A stretch of 64,000 nt of DNA from Pseudomonas sp. MAG733B (GTDB taxonomy: Bacteria > Pseudomonadota > Gammaproteobacteria > Pseudomonadales > Pseudomonadaceae), in the NCBI RefSeq assembly GCF_036884845.1, contig NZ_CP145732.1:3844001-3908000 (forward strand). Direction: 5' to 3'. The position numbers and the translations under genes are program-made. Shown in pieces: positions 44,328-53,444 of the stretch; position 1 is the first letter of the stretch; each line of letters opens with the position of its first letter. Below the pieces are notes generated by a model, which did not search any database, had not been told where the DNA came from, and saw only the letters and a program-made list of their open reading frames with translations.

Positions 44328-45083
44328 TCAAGCCGATACACCGCCATCAACCACGAACTGCCCACCGGTGGCGTAGCACGACCGATCCGAGGCCAGCCAT
44401 AGCGCCATCTCGGCCATTTCCTCCGGCGTGCCTTGGCGGCGCAAGGCAGAGCTTTTGACGCCCGCGTTGATCATTTTTTCGTTGAAACCGCTGTCCGGGC
44501 CGGCGGTCATGGGCGTCTCGATCAATCCGGGGCACAGGGCGTTGATGCGCACGCCGTACTTGCCGTATTCCAGAGCTGCGCTGCGGGTCAGGCCGATCAC
44601 GCCATGCTTGGAGGCGCAATACGCCGCAGCCCCATAAGTGCCACTGATACCGGCGACCGAGGCGGTATTGATGATGGAACCGCCGCGGGCTTTCATCGCG
44701 CGCAGCTCGTGAACCATGCAGTTGAAGACGCCCGTCAGATTGACATCGAGCATGCGTTGCCAGAGCGCCAGGCCCTGATCCTCAGTCAAGGTCGGTGCGG
44801 CAAAGACGCCGGCGTTGTTGAGGGCGATGTCGAGTTGGCCATATCGCTGCAACGTCGAATCGACCAGCGCCGCACAATTTTCCTCACTGCGTACATCGAG
44901 CATTTGAAAGAACGCTTGCGCGCCTTCCTGCTCAATCAACCGCACCACCTCCAGGCCCGCGGATTCATTCATGTCCGCCACGACCACTTTGGCGCCCTGA
45001 CGGGCGAAGAGCAGGGCAGTGGCCCGCCCGATGCCGGACGCTGCCCCGGTCACGATCGCGACTTTGCCTTGTAGAACCGTCAT
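44328..45083 (-). CDS. SDR-family oxidoreductase, tandem copy 2
   Basis: The 251-residue protein has TGAASGIGRA, NNAGVFA and AAYCASKHGVIGL. ATG 45083 is chosen because GAGGAG lies 6 bp upstream; the 35 in-frame residues before it are not used. It is first in the leftward operon and faces a divergent promoter region with two 18-bp dyads. Differences from copy 1 lie mostly in the substrate loop (GLIETPMTAGPDSGFNEKM against FVETPMIVGVGSEFDPD), suggesting a different substrate or stereospecificity. Confidence 0.86.
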   Translation of the reverse strand: MTVLQGKVAIVTGAASGIGRATALLFARQGAKVVVADMNESAGLEVVRLIEQEGAQAFFQMLDVRSEENCAALVDSTLQRYGQLDIALNNAGVFAAPTLTEDQGLALWQRMLDVNLTGVFNCMVHELRAMKARGGSIINTASVAGISGTYGAAAYCASKHGVIGLTRSAALEYGKYGVRINALCPGLIETPMTAGPDSGFNEKMINAGVKSSALRRQGTPEEMAEMALWLASDRSCYATGGQFVVDGGVSA

Positions 45084-45147
45084 GAAAACTCCTCTGTGCG
45101 TTTTCCGTGCATGGCCAGAGAAGCTAAGGCAGCGGCGAATGATCGGA

Positions 45148-45257
45148 CCCACTCTCGAAGAGTGGCGGGCAGGGAGGGGGCAAAACACCTAACAGTCAGG
45201 CAAGACACTGAACCAGTGGCGAGGGACCCACCCACCCCACCCACTCTTCGAGGGCGG
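45148..45257. promoter_or_regulatory. Two 18-bp operator-like dyads in the divergent SDR/thiolase promoter
   Basis: CCCACTCTCGAAGAGTGG (45148-45165, with internal dyad CACTCT-CGA-AGAGTG) and CCCACTCTTCGAGGGCGG (45240-45257) share the pattern CCCACYC-N5-GAGKGG or close to it. They lie between the divergent start codons at 45083 and 45366. Similar sites precede the LuxR gene and MBL gene, so they may bind that regulator (inference). Confidence 0.5.
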
Positions 45258-45365
45258 GTCGTATCGCAAGCACGCTACGTATCTTGAAGGTGTGAGCCGG
45301 CCCAGCCGTCGCTTTGATCTCGTGAACCGGGTGTCACGAGGCATAACCACACAATGGAGAAGACG

Positions 45366-46553
45366 ATGTCGCAGAAAGTGTATGTAGCCGGCGTAGGTAT
45401 GATTCCGTTTCTGAAACCAGGTGCCAGCGGCTCCTACATCGAAATGGGCGCCGAGGCGACCCGCCTGGCCCTCAAGGATTCTGGTCTGGATTACCGGCTG
45501 GTGCAGCAAGCCTATGTCGGGTACGTCTACGGCGATTCCACCTCGGGTCAGTCGGCCCTCTATGAAGTGGGGATGACCGGTATCCCGGTGGTCAACGTCA
45601 ACAACAACTGCTCGACCGGCTCCAGCGCTCTATACCTTGCACGTCAGGCCGTGGAAAGCGGTGCGGTGGAATGCGCTCTGGCCCTCGGCTTCGAGCAAAT
45701 GCAACCCGGGGCGCTGAAAAACCAGTGGGAAGATCGCCCGGCCGCCATGGGCAAAAGCTCGGCAGTGGCGGACCTGCTGACCGCCGATGCCGAAGGCGTA
45801 CCCATGGCGCTGAAGATGTTCGGTGGCGCCGGTCGTGAGCACATGCACAAATACGGCACACAAATGAGCACCTTCGCGGCCATCCGCACCAAGGCCAGCC
45901 GTCACGCGGCCAACAACCCGCTTGCGCTGTTCCGCAAGGTCGTGACTACCGAAGACGTGATGAACGATCAGGTCGTATGGCCCGGCGTGATGACCCGCCT
46001 GATGGCTTGCCCGCCAACCTGTGGAGCCGCGGCGGCAATCATCTGCACCGAGGCTTTCGCCCGCAAACACGGCCTGCGCACAGACGTGGTGATCCTCGCC
46101 CAGTCGATGACCACGGACATGCCAATCGCCTACGAGCCGCCATCGATGATCCAAATGGTCGGTTTCGACATGGCTCAGCGCGCCGCTCATGAAGTGTATG
46201 AGAAGGCTGGTGTAGGACCGCAGGACATCCGCGTCGCCGAAATGCACGACTGCTTCGCCCACAACGAACTGCTGACCTATGAATCGCTGGGTTTTTGCCC
46301 GGTCGGTGGCGCCGAGCGCTTCGTGCTTGATGGCGACAACACCTACGGCGGCCAGGTGGTCACCAACCCGTCCGGCGGTCTGCTCTCCAAGGGCCACCCG
46401 CTGGGGGCAACCGGCCTGGCGCAATGCTACGAACTGACCCATCAATTGCGTGGCACGGCTCAGGACCGCCAAGTCCAGGGTGTGCGTCATGCGTTGCAGC
46501 ACAACCTCGGTCTCGGCGGCGCTTGCGTGGTCACGCTTTACGGCCGCGGCTGA
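45366..46553 (+). CDS. SCP-x type thiolase (lipid-transfer thiolase)
   Basis: The 395-residue protein has the nucleophilic Cys in NVNNNCSTGSSAL, HDCFAHNELL, and SKGHPLGATGLAQ with the catalytic His, so the three thiolase active-site elements are present. Thiolases of this subfamily cleave bulky or branched 3-oxoacyl-CoA (sterol carrier protein x type). ATG 45366 (GGAG 6 bp upstream) is chosen over 45354. First gene of the rightward operon. Confidence 0.87.
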   Translation: MSQKVYVAGVGMIPFLKPGASGSYIEMGAEATRLALKDSGLDYRLVQQAYVGYVYGDSTSGQSALYEVGMTGIPVVNVNNNCSTGSSALYLARQAVESGAVECALALGFEQMQPGALKNQWEDRPAAMGKSSAVADLLTADAEGVPMALKMFGGAGREHMHKYGTQMSTFAAIRTKASRHAANNPLALFRKVVTTEDVMNDQVVWPGVMTRLMACPPTCGAAAAIICTEAFARKHGLRTDVVILAQSMTTDMPIAYEPPSMIQMVGFDMAQRAAHEVYEKAGVGPQDIRVAEMHDCFAHNELLTYESLGFCPVGGAERFVLDGDNTYGGQVVTNPSGGLLSKGHPLGATGLAQCYELTHQLRGTAQDRQVQGVRHALQHNLGLGGACVVTLYGRG

Positions 46554-46611
46554 TCCACTGGACCCGCATCCAAGGGCGCGGGTCTGAGAACCCTGATAGG
46601 AGAGTTGTGAA

Positions 46612-47049
46612 ATGGCAGACAAGAGTCTGATCGGCCGTTCGCTTGGCGTCACCAGCGCCGAAGTGGAAAAAGGCCGCCTGCGTTTCTTCGCAAAGGCGAT
46701 TGGTGAAACCGACCCGGTATACACCGACGAAGCTGCGGCTCAGGCCGCTGGCTATAAATCCCTGCCGGTACCACCAACGTTCCTCCTGTGCCTGCAAGGC
46801 GAGGGGCGCGACCTGGTGGAAATGTTGGACATCTACGGCTTTGACCTGGGGCGCATCCTGCACGCCGAGCAATCGTTCGTGTACCACGCCAGCGCCGTTG
46901 CCGGTGACACGCTGACTTTCGATTCCCGCGTAGTCGATGTCTACGAAAAGAAGGGTGGCGCCCTGCAATTCGTGGTCAACGAAACCCGCGTGACCAATCA
47001 GGACGGCGTCCATATCGCCGATGTCCGCGGCACCCTCGTTCAACGTTGA
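46612..47049 (+). CDS. MaoC-like hot-dog protein, non-catalytic half (FAS1-like dehydratase type)
   Basis: The 145-residue protein has a single hot-dog fold with GRSLGVTSAEVEKGRLRFFAKAIGETDPVY and PVPPTFLLCLQGEG, like the N-terminal half of MaoC-type hydratases. The hydratase D-x4-H motif is not seen. It overlaps the next gene (start region 47046-47061 after its stop at 47049) and probably pairs with it to build a full (R)-enoyl-CoA hydratase, as in HadAB-type heterodimers. Confidence 0.83.
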   Translation: MADKSLIGRSLGVTSAEVEKGRLRFFAKAIGETDPVYTDEAAAQAAGYKSLPVPPTFLLCLQGEGRDLVEMLDIYGFDLGRILHAEQSFVYHASAVAGDTLTFDSRVVDVYEKKGGALQFVVNETRVTNQDGVHIADVRGTLVQR

Positions 47050-47060
47050 GGAACCTACAC

Positions 47061-47477
47061 ATGAATATTCAATACAGCGATATCCAGGTGGGCGATGAAC
47101 TGCCGGCGTTGAACCTGCCAGCCATCAACCGCACCACCCTGGCCCTTTATTGCGGCGCGTCGGGTGATCACAACCCGATCCATATCGACATCGACTTCGC
47201 CCGCAAGGCGCGCATGCCCGACGTGTTTGCCCACGGCATGTTGTCCGCCGCCTACCTGGGACGACTGCTGACCCAGTGGGTACCGCAGCAACAGGTGCGT
47301 TCGTTGTCGATGCGTTTTACCGGCATCACCCAGCTCGGCCACACGCCGGCCTGCACCGGCAAAGTCACCGAAAAGTTTGAAGAAAACGGCGAAAAACGTG
47401 TGCGCCTGACGATCCACTGCGCCAACCAGTACGGCGAGGACAAGCTCGTCGGCGAAGCCGTCGTAGCCTTGGCCTGA
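47061..47477 (+). CDS. MaoC-like hot-dog protein, catalytic half
   Basis: The 138-residue protein carries the hydratase motif GDHNPIHIDIDFARKARMPDVFAHGMLS (Asp and His). GAGGAA precedes ATG 47061, 11 bp after the stop of the partner. The partner lacks the motif and this one has it, so a heterodimer is likely: two half-size hot-dog subunits, as for the hydratases of steroid side-chain breakdown and mycolate synthesis. Confidence 0.83.
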   Translation: MNIQYSDIQVGDELPALNLPAINRTTLALYCGASGDHNPIHIDIDFARKARMPDVFAHGMLSAAYLGRLLTQWVPQQQVRSLSMRFTGITQLGHTPACTGKVTEKFEENGEKRVRLTIHCANQYGEDKLVGEAVVALA

Positions 47478-47509
47478 ATCCTCCAACTCCCTATCCCTGG
47501 AAAACAATA

Positions 47510-48340
47510 ATGAAAAAGCTCGAAGGCAAAGTTGCTCTGATCACCGGTTCCGGTCGTGGCATTGGTCGCAGTGTCGCTCTGCAACTGGCCGCCTATGGCG
47601 CCAAAGTCGTGGTCAATGACCTGGACGCCGCGCCCGCCGAAGAAGTGGTCGCTGAGATCCGCGCCGCCGGCGGCGAAGCCGTGGCCTGTGTCGGAAGTGT
47701 CACTGCCGCCGATTTCGCTGAGCGCTTTGTGCAGACCGCCGTTCAAAGTTTTGGCGGCATCGACATCATCGTTAACAACGCCGGCTACACCTGGGACAAC
47801 GTGATCCAGAAGATGACCGATGAGCAGTGGTACGCGATTCTCGACTGCCACCTGACCGCACCATTTCGAATCCTGCGCGCCGCCCAACCAGTCATCAGCG
47901 CCCAGGCCAAGAAAGAAGTCGCCGAAGGTCGGGAGGTGTTCCGCAAGGTGGTCAACATTTCTTCCGTCGCCGCCGGTGGCAACGCCGGTCAGGCCAACTA
48001 TTCCTCGGCCAAGGCCGGCATCCTCGGCATGACCAAGACCCTGGCACGCGAGTGGGGTCGCATGAAGGTGTGCGTCAATGCCGTGGCGTTCGGTTTCATC
48101 GACACGCGTCTGACCCAGGCACTGGCCGGCAACGAAAGCAAGACGGTCAACATCGAGGGCCGCGAGATCAAGGTCGGCGTACAACAGGCCATGGTCGACG
48201 GCGCCAGCCAGATGATCCCGCTGGGCCGTCCGGGCACGCCGGAAGAAGCCGCAGGTTCGGTGGTGATGCTGTGCCTGCCGGAAGCCAACTACGTATCCGG
48301 CCAAACCCTGGTCTGCGGCGGCGGTCATGGTGCCGTTTAA
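47510..48340 (+). CDS. SDR-family oxidoreductase (3-hydroxyacyl-CoA dehydrogenase candidate)
   Basis: The 276-residue protein has TGSGRGIGRS, NNAG and the catalytic Ser with NYSSAKAG (Tyr-x3-Lys). Sequence style (NISSVAAGGNAGQANYSSAKAGILGMTK) is typical of FabG and of HSD17B4-like 3-hydroxyacyl-CoA dehydrogenases that follow MaoC hydratases. It is 32 bp after the MaoC pair. Confidence 0.86.
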   Translation: MKKLEGKVALITGSGRGIGRSVALQLAAYGAKVVVNDLDAAPAEEVVAEIRAAGGEAVACVGSVTAADFAERFVQTAVQSFGGIDIIVNNAGYTWDNVIQKMTDEQWYAILDCHLTAPFRILRAAQPVISAQAKKEVAEGREVFRKVVNISSVAAGGNAGQANYSSAKAGILGMTKTLAREWGRMKVCVNAVAFGFIDTRLTQALAGNESKTVNIEGREIKVGVQQAMVDGASQMIPLGRPGTPEEAAGSVVMLCLPEANYVSGQTLVCGGGHGAV

Positions 48341-48424
48341 ACGCTGACGTGAAATCCCGTCGCCTCGCCATTCAGCGCGGGGCGTTCGGGCCAGGACAAC
48401 AATAAGAATTTTGAGGTATTCGCC

Positions 48425-49570
48425 ATGCTGGATAACTACCGTTCCCCTTGGCTAGACGAAGACGTCGCGCCATTTGCCGACAGCGTTCGCCGTTTTGTCA
48501 CCACCCAATTGGCACCCATGGAAGAAAAGTGGCGCGAGCAGCACCAGGCTGACCGCGCTTCATGGCTGGCGACGGGCGAAATGGGCATGATCCTGCCCGA
48601 TATCGACGTTGAGTACGGCGGCTCGGGTGGTACACCGGCGCACCTGGCAGTGGTGGTCAGTGAACTGTTCTATGCCGGTGTATCCGGCATGGGCGTTGGC
48701 ATCAACCACATCGTCGGGCACTACATCCTCGACGACGGCACCGAAGCGCAAAAGCAGCACTGGCTGCCAAAGATTGCCTCAGGTGAAGTGATCTGCTCCG
48801 TCGCCATGACCGAGCCAGGTACTGGTTCCGATTTGCAGGCTGTCCGTACCCGCGCGGTCAAGCAGGGCGACAAGTACGTGATCAACGGTGCCAAGACGTT
48901 CATCACCAACGGCCAGACCAGCGACATGGTGGCGGTTGTCGCCAAGACCGACATGTCCGCCGGCTCCAAGGGCATTTCGATTTTCCTGGTTGATACCAAA
49001 CTTCCGGGCTTCCGTCGCGGCAAGTGCCTGGACAAGATCGGCCTGCAATCGTCGGATACTTCCGAGATGTTCTTTGACGATGTCGAAGTCCCGGCTGACT
49101 GCCTGCTGGGCGGTATCGAAGGGAAAGGCCTGTACACCCTGATGAAGCAACTGCCGTTCGAACGAGCACAGATCGCTATTGGCGCCGCCGCCACCATGGA
49201 ACGCGCCCTCAAGCTGACCCTTGAGTACACCAAAGAGCGCCAGGTGTTCGGCAAGCCGGTACTGGATTTTCAGAACACCCGTTTCAGCCTGGCTGACGTC
49301 AAGGCCACCGTATTCGCTTCGCGCACGTTCTGTGATCACATCATCGCGCAATGGGTCAACGGCAAACTCGACTCGACACTGGCCTCAATGGGCAAGTTCT
49401 GGCTGACCGAGCGTCAGAGCGAAGTGCTCGATACCTGCCTGCAATTTTTCGGTGGCTACGGCTACATGAACGAATACCCGATTGCCCGGATGTGGGCAGA
49501 TGCGCGCGTTGCCCGTATCTACGGCGGCGCCAACGAGATCCAGCGCGAGCTGGTGGGCCGTTCGCTTTAA
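48425..49570 (+). CDS. Acyl-CoA dehydrogenase
   Basis: The 381-residue protein has MTEPGTGSDLQAVRTRA, FGKPVLDFQNTRFSLADVKA, FFGGYGYMNEYPIARMW and IYGGANEIQRELVGRSL. The usual YEGT Glu is replaced by Gly; the Glu of LPFERAQIA could serve as base, as in isovaleryl-CoA dehydrogenase types. Separated from the SDR by 84 bp. A third dehydrogenase in the pathway suggests at least two rounds of oxidation. Confidence 0.87.
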   Translation: MLDNYRSPWLDEDVAPFADSVRRFVTTQLAPMEEKWREQHQADRASWLATGEMGMILPDIDVEYGGSGGTPAHLAVVVSELFYAGVSGMGVGINHIVGHYILDDGTEAQKQHWLPKIASGEVICSVAMTEPGTGSDLQAVRTRAVKQGDKYVINGAKTFITNGQTSDMVAVVAKTDMSAGSKGISIFLVDTKLPGFRRGKCLDKIGLQSSDTSEMFFDDVEVPADCLLGGIEGKGLYTLMKQLPFERAQIAIGAAATMERALKLTLEYTKERQVFGKPVLDFQNTRFSLADVKATVFASRTFCDHIIAQWVNGKLDSTLASMGKFWLTERQSEVLDTCLQFFGGYGYMNEYPIARMWADARVARIYGGANEIQRELVGRSL

Positions 49571-49579
49571 CGGGCTCTC

Positions 49580-49608
49580 TGTAGGAGCCGGCGCAAGCTG
49601 CTCCTACA
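49580..49608. terminator. Hairpin after the acyl-CoA dehydrogenase gene
   Basis: TGTAGGAGC (49580-49588) and GCTCCTACA (49600-49608) form a 9-bp stem with an 11-base loop, followed by a second CTGCTCCTA fragment. The sequence looks like half of a Pseudomonas REP-type element. No T tract is present, so it may only attenuate transcription before DUF2889. Confidence 0.45.
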
Positions 49609-49625
49609 AGCTGCTCCTATAGGGT

Positions 49626-50255
49626 ATGCGGCCAGCCCCCATGTCTGTCGAGAAAAGCCTGATGAAGCAAATAGCATCGAACGAGTCGGCCCGAAAAGCG
49701 CTGCACACGCGACAAGTGATCTGTACCGGCTACCTGCGCAGCGATGGCTTGATCGATCTGGAAGGCCGCCTGCTGGACACCAAGCACCACGATCACGACG
49801 CTTACTACAAACTGATTCCAGCCGGCGCCCCAGTGCACCGGATGCACATTGTCTTGACCACCGATCTGCAATTCGTGATTCACAACGTTGAAGCGATCAT
49901 GGACGACATCCCCACACCGTTCTGTCCTGAAATCGTTGCGGCCTACAAGAGCCTGATCGGCCTGAAGGTCGGCCCAGGCTTCAAGAAGCAGATGATTCAG
50001 CGCGTCGGTGGCGTCCAGGGGTGTACCCATCTCACCGAATTGCTCGGCCCGATGGCGACCACGTTATACCAAAGCACCGTGGACCTGCTGCGCGAAGCCG
50101 AGCGCGAGCGCGCCGCTCGTGACCCGGATTACGTCGCCCCCAAGCCCTGGTTCATTGGCACCTGCCATGCCCATAGCACCGACAGGGAAGAGGTGCGTAA
50201 TCGCTGGCCCGACGCTGAGCCGGTACCGATACACCTGATTGCCGCTAACCGATAA
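49626..50255 (+). CDS. DUF2889 family protein
   Basis: The protein is up to 209 residues; conserved features are CTGYLRSDGLIDLEGRLLDTK, HRMHIVLTTDLQFVIHNVEA, GGVQGCTHLTELLGPMATTLYQS and the final FIGTCHAHS. The many His and Cys residues (HHDHDAYY, GCTH, CHAH) could bind metal. DUF2889 has no known activity but is often found with acyl-CoA enzymes. Starts at 49626, 49641 and 49662 are all possible; 49662 has GAGAAA at a suitable distance. It lies in the rightward operon. Confidence 0.8.
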   Translation: MRPAPMSVEKSLMKQIASNESARKALHTRQVICTGYLRSDGLIDLEGRLLDTKHHDHDAYYKLIPAGAPVHRMHIVLTTDLQFVIHNVEAIMDDIPTPFCPEIVAAYKSLIGLKVGPGFKKQMIQRVGGVQGCTHLTELLGPMATTLYQSTVDLLREAERERAARDPDYVAPKPWFIGTCHAHSTDREEVRNRWPDAEPVPIHLIAANR

Positions 50256-50295
50256 CCAAGCCATTGCCCAGAACAATAAGAAATGGGAGTTTCCG

Positions 50296-51864
50296 ATGTA
50301 CATCACTCAAGGTTTGCACCGTCACCTTCAACGCTGTCCGAACGCTACTGCCATTCGTTATCAGGGGCGGGGTATCACCTACGCCGAGTTTGGCGATCGC
50401 GTTGCGCGCCTGGCCGGTGCGCTCAAGGGCCTGGGCGTAACCAGCGGGGATCGCGTGGCGATGCTGTCGCTCAATTCCCTGCGCTACATCGAGTACTACC
50501 AGGCGGTGCCCTGGGCCGATGCGGTGCTCAACCCGGTCAATACCCGTTGGAGTGTGACGGAAATCATCTACTCGCTTGACGATTCGGGTACGACGGTGCT
50601 GATCGTCGACGACAACTTTCTGGCCCATGCGAGCAAGATCATCGAAACAGCAAAAACCCTACGGGTGGTGATCTATGCGGGTGACGGTGAAACACCGACC
50701 GGCATGCTTAATTACGAAGCGTTGATTGCCGAGTACGCGCCAGTCGAGGACGCACGTCGCGGCGGCGATGAGCTGCTGGGTATCTTTTATACCGGTGGCA
50801 CCACCGGTTTTCCGAAAGGTGTGATGCTCAGCCACACGAACGTCTGCGTTTCATCGATGGCCATCGTTATGTCTGGCTCCTGCCGTCCACACGAACGTTT
50901 CCTGCATGCGATGCCGATGTTCCATCTGGCTGACTTTGCGGCCATGACCGCACTGTTCATCAGCGGCGGTACCCACGTCGTCCTGCCTTCTTTCCTGCCA
51001 CAGACCGTGCTGGAAACCATTGCCACCGAGCGAGTCAGCGAAATCCTGCTGGCACCGACCATGATCCAGATGCTGCTGGACTGGCGGACCAACATTCCGG
51101 ACACCACGAGCCTTGACCTGTCGTCACTGCAAACCCTGGGCTACGGCGCATCACCCATCACACCAGTTTTGCTGGATCGTGCCCGTGATACGTTCCCCAG
51201 CGCCGGATTCCGCCAGGGTTACGGCATGACAGAACTGGCGCCCATCGCCACCTTGCTGTTACCCGAGTATCACAGCGCAGAACACCACCAAAGCGGCAAA
51301 ATGCACTCGGCCGGGCAGCCGGCGGCGTGCGTGGAAGTGCGCATCGTCGATACCGAAGACCGGGAAGTGCCGCGTGGCACCGTCGGGGAGATAGCCGTAC
51401 GCGGGGCGAACGTCATGCTCGGTTACTGGAACAAACCTGAAGCCACCGCTGAAGTATTGCGCAATGGCTGGATGCACACCGGTGACGGCGGCTACATGGA
51501 TGACGATGGATTCGTCCATGTGTGCGACCGCCTCAAGGACATGATCGTCAGCGGCGGCGAAAACATCTATTCCGCCGAAGTGGAGACCGCCATCGCCAGT
51601 CACCCGGCCGTGGCCCAAGTCGCGGTGATAGGCATTCCCTGCGACAAGTGGGGCGAGACAGTCCACGCGGTAATCATCCGCAAATCCGGCACTACCGTCA
51701 CCGACGAGCAAGTGGTTAGTCACTGCCGTGATCGCATTGCCGGCTACAAGTGCCCGCGCAGCGTGGAGTTTCGCGACAGCTTGCCGGTCTCCAGCATCGG
51801 CAAGGTGCTCAAGACCGACCTGCGCGCGCCGTTCTGGGAAGGCCGCAAACGCGGCGTGGCTTGA
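50296..51864 (+). CDS. AMP-binding acyl-CoA synthetase
   Basis: The 522-residue enzyme has the adenylation motifs YTGGTTGFPKGV, GYGMTELAP, MHTGDGGYMDDDGFVHVCDRLKDMIVSGGENIY and the C-terminal Lys in SIGKVLKTDLR. ATG 50296 is chosen (GGGAG upstream, 41 bp after DUF2889). It activates the free acid with ATP and CoA and is the expected first step of the pathway. Type is FadD-like; chain preference unknown. Confidence 0.9.
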   Translation: MYITQGLHRHLQRCPNATAIRYQGRGITYAEFGDRVARLAGALKGLGVTSGDRVAMLSLNSLRYIEYYQAVPWADAVLNPVNTRWSVTEIIYSLDDSGTTVLIVDDNFLAHASKIIETAKTLRVVIYAGDGETPTGMLNYEALIAEYAPVEDARRGGDELLGIFYTGGTTGFPKGVMLSHTNVCVSSMAIVMSGSCRPHERFLHAMPMFHLADFAAMTALFISGGTHVVLPSFLPQTVLETIATERVSEILLAPTMIQMLLDWRTNIPDTTSLDLSSLQTLGYGASPITPVLLDRARDTFPSAGFRQGYGMTELAPIATLLLPEYHSAEHHQSGKMHSAGQPAACVEVRIVDTEDREVPRGTVGEIAVRGANVMLGYWNKPEATAEVLRNGWMHTGDGGYMDDDGFVHVCDRLKDMIVSGGENIYSAEVETAIASHPAVAQVAVIGIPCDKWGETVHAVIIRKSGTTVTDEQVVSHCRDRIAGYKCPRSVEFRDSLPVSSIGKVLKTDLRAPFWEGRKRGVA

Positions 51865-51909
51865 GGCACGGCGAAACAATAAGAACAACACGTTGAGGAC
51901 TGACAAATC

Positions 51910-53382
51910 ATGCAATCTCACTGCGCAAAGACGGGGTCGCGTGGCCGTAAGACGCTGCTCGCCGCCTGCTTGATCTGCCTTGGATTAGGGCTGGGACTGA
52001 CTGGCGTGCCGCTGCCGTCATTCAGCCAGACCCAGTCACTTTCAAGCCCTGAAAACCTGCACAACCGCATGCTCGAACGTCGCGCTGTTGAAGCGGCGGT
52101 CTGGGGCATGCCACTGGTCAACTTCGATGCCATGCGCCAAGCCTATTTCCGCGATGCCGGCGCGCGCTACAACGATGTCATGTACTGGTCGCGACCTTCG
52201 GACTGGAAGAACCAGACCACCACACCCAACCATTCCACCATTTACGTAATGACCTTCGTCAACCTGAAGGACGGCCCTGTGGTGCTGGATATTCCGGCAA
52301 CCACCACGGCTGGCCTCTATGGCGCGGTACTCGATGCGTGGACCATTCCATTGCTCAATGTTGGCAGTCGCGGCCAGGATCAGGGCAAAGGCGGGCGCTA
52401 CCTGATGCTGCCACCGGGTTATAAAGGTGAAGTGCCGGCCGGTTTCATTCCTATCCAAAGCAGCACCTACAACAACTACACCTTGTTGAGGGTCATCACT
52501 CAAACCACCAGCACTCAGGACTTGGCGAATGGCGTCGACTACCTGAAAACCTTGAAAGTTTACCCACTTGAGCAGGCGCAGACACCGGCCTCCAACCGCT
52601 ACATAGACGTGGCCGACAAAGTCTTTGAAGCCATCGCCCGCTATGACGCCAGCTTCTACGACTCATTGGCGCGGATGGTCAGCGAAGAACCGGTGCAGGA
52701 TCGTGACATGAGCATGATGGGGCAATTGAATGCGCTGGGCATTGGTAAAGGTCTGGACTTCAAGGCCGACGCCCAGCGTCAGAAACTTCTCGACGCGGCC
52801 ATCGGTGAAGCACACGCTTACATGATGGACGGCTACGCCCGATCGGGTATCGAGGTTTGGGAAGGACGACGTAAATGGCGCTCACTGGCCGGGCCAAAGC
52901 AGGCGATTGGCACCAAACTGACGTTCATCGAGCCGGGGCAGGGTGTCTATCTGGACGAGCGGGCTTTTGCCTGGTTTGCCATGTTCGGCCCCATCGTGCC
53001 GCCGGGGCCACAGGTGTACATGAAAAGCTACGAAACCGGCAAAGGCGAGCCCCTTGATGGCAGCCAGAGCTACCGCTTGACCATCCCGGCCAACGCGCCG
53101 GCACGGGATTTCTGGGCGCTCGATGTGTACGACGCGCGTACTGCCGGGTTCATCCGCGAGGCGAGGGTAGTCGGGCTTGACTCCTACAACCAGCAGATGA
53201 AGAAGAACCCCGATGGCAGCGTCGATCTGTACTTCGGGCCGAAACCGCCGACCGGGCATGAAGCCAACTGGATCAGCACTCAGGCTGGCCAGCCGTTCTT
53301 CACCATGTTCCGGATCTATGGACCGCAACAGCCGATGGTCGACCGCAGTTGGGTGTTGAGTGACATCGAAAAACTCGATTGA
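51910..53382 (+). CDS. DUF1254/DUF1214 domain protein, copy B
   Basis: The 490-residue protein has a signal segment (LLAACLICLGLGLGLTGVPLPSFS) and DUF1254 (AVWGMPLVNFDAMRQAYF, TPNHSTIYVMTFVNLKDGPVVLDIP) plus DUF1214 (RDFWALDVYDARTAGFIREA). It is only distantly similar to copy A (33989-35386) and belongs to another subfamily. It lies last in the rightward operon and, with copy A, shows that the cluster uses at least two of these secreted proteins. Function unknown. Confidence 0.83.
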   Translation: MQSHCAKTGSRGRKTLLAACLICLGLGLGLTGVPLPSFSQTQSLSSPENLHNRMLERRAVEAAVWGMPLVNFDAMRQAYFRDAGARYNDVMYWSRPSDWKNQTTTPNHSTIYVMTFVNLKDGPVVLDIPATTTAGLYGAVLDAWTIPLLNVGSRGQDQGKGGRYLMLPPGYKGEVPAGFIPIQSSTYNNYTLLRVITQTTSTQDLANGVDYLKTLKVYPLEQAQTPASNRYIDVADKVFEAIARYDASFYDSLARMVSEEPVQDRDMSMMGQLNALGIGKGLDFKADAQRQKLLDAAIGEAHAYMMDGYARSGIEVWEGRRKWRSLAGPKQAIGTKLTFIEPGQGVYLDERAFAWFAMFGPIVPPGPQVYMKSYETGKGEPLDGSQSYRLTIPANAPARDFWALDVYDARTAGFIREARVVGLDSYNQQMKKNPDGSVDLYFGPKPPTGHEANWISTQAGQPFFTMFRIYGPQQPMVDRSWVLSDIEKLD

Positions 53383-53444
53383 GAAACCCTGATGGAACCG
53401 CGCGGTTCAGGTGCAGGCCTGGCCGCGCGTTGCCATATTCAGAG

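Noticed and set aside
45231..45245. CCCACC-rich tract as a direct-repeat array
   Set aside because: Only three short imperfect copies; better explained as flank of the 18-bp dyad at 45240.
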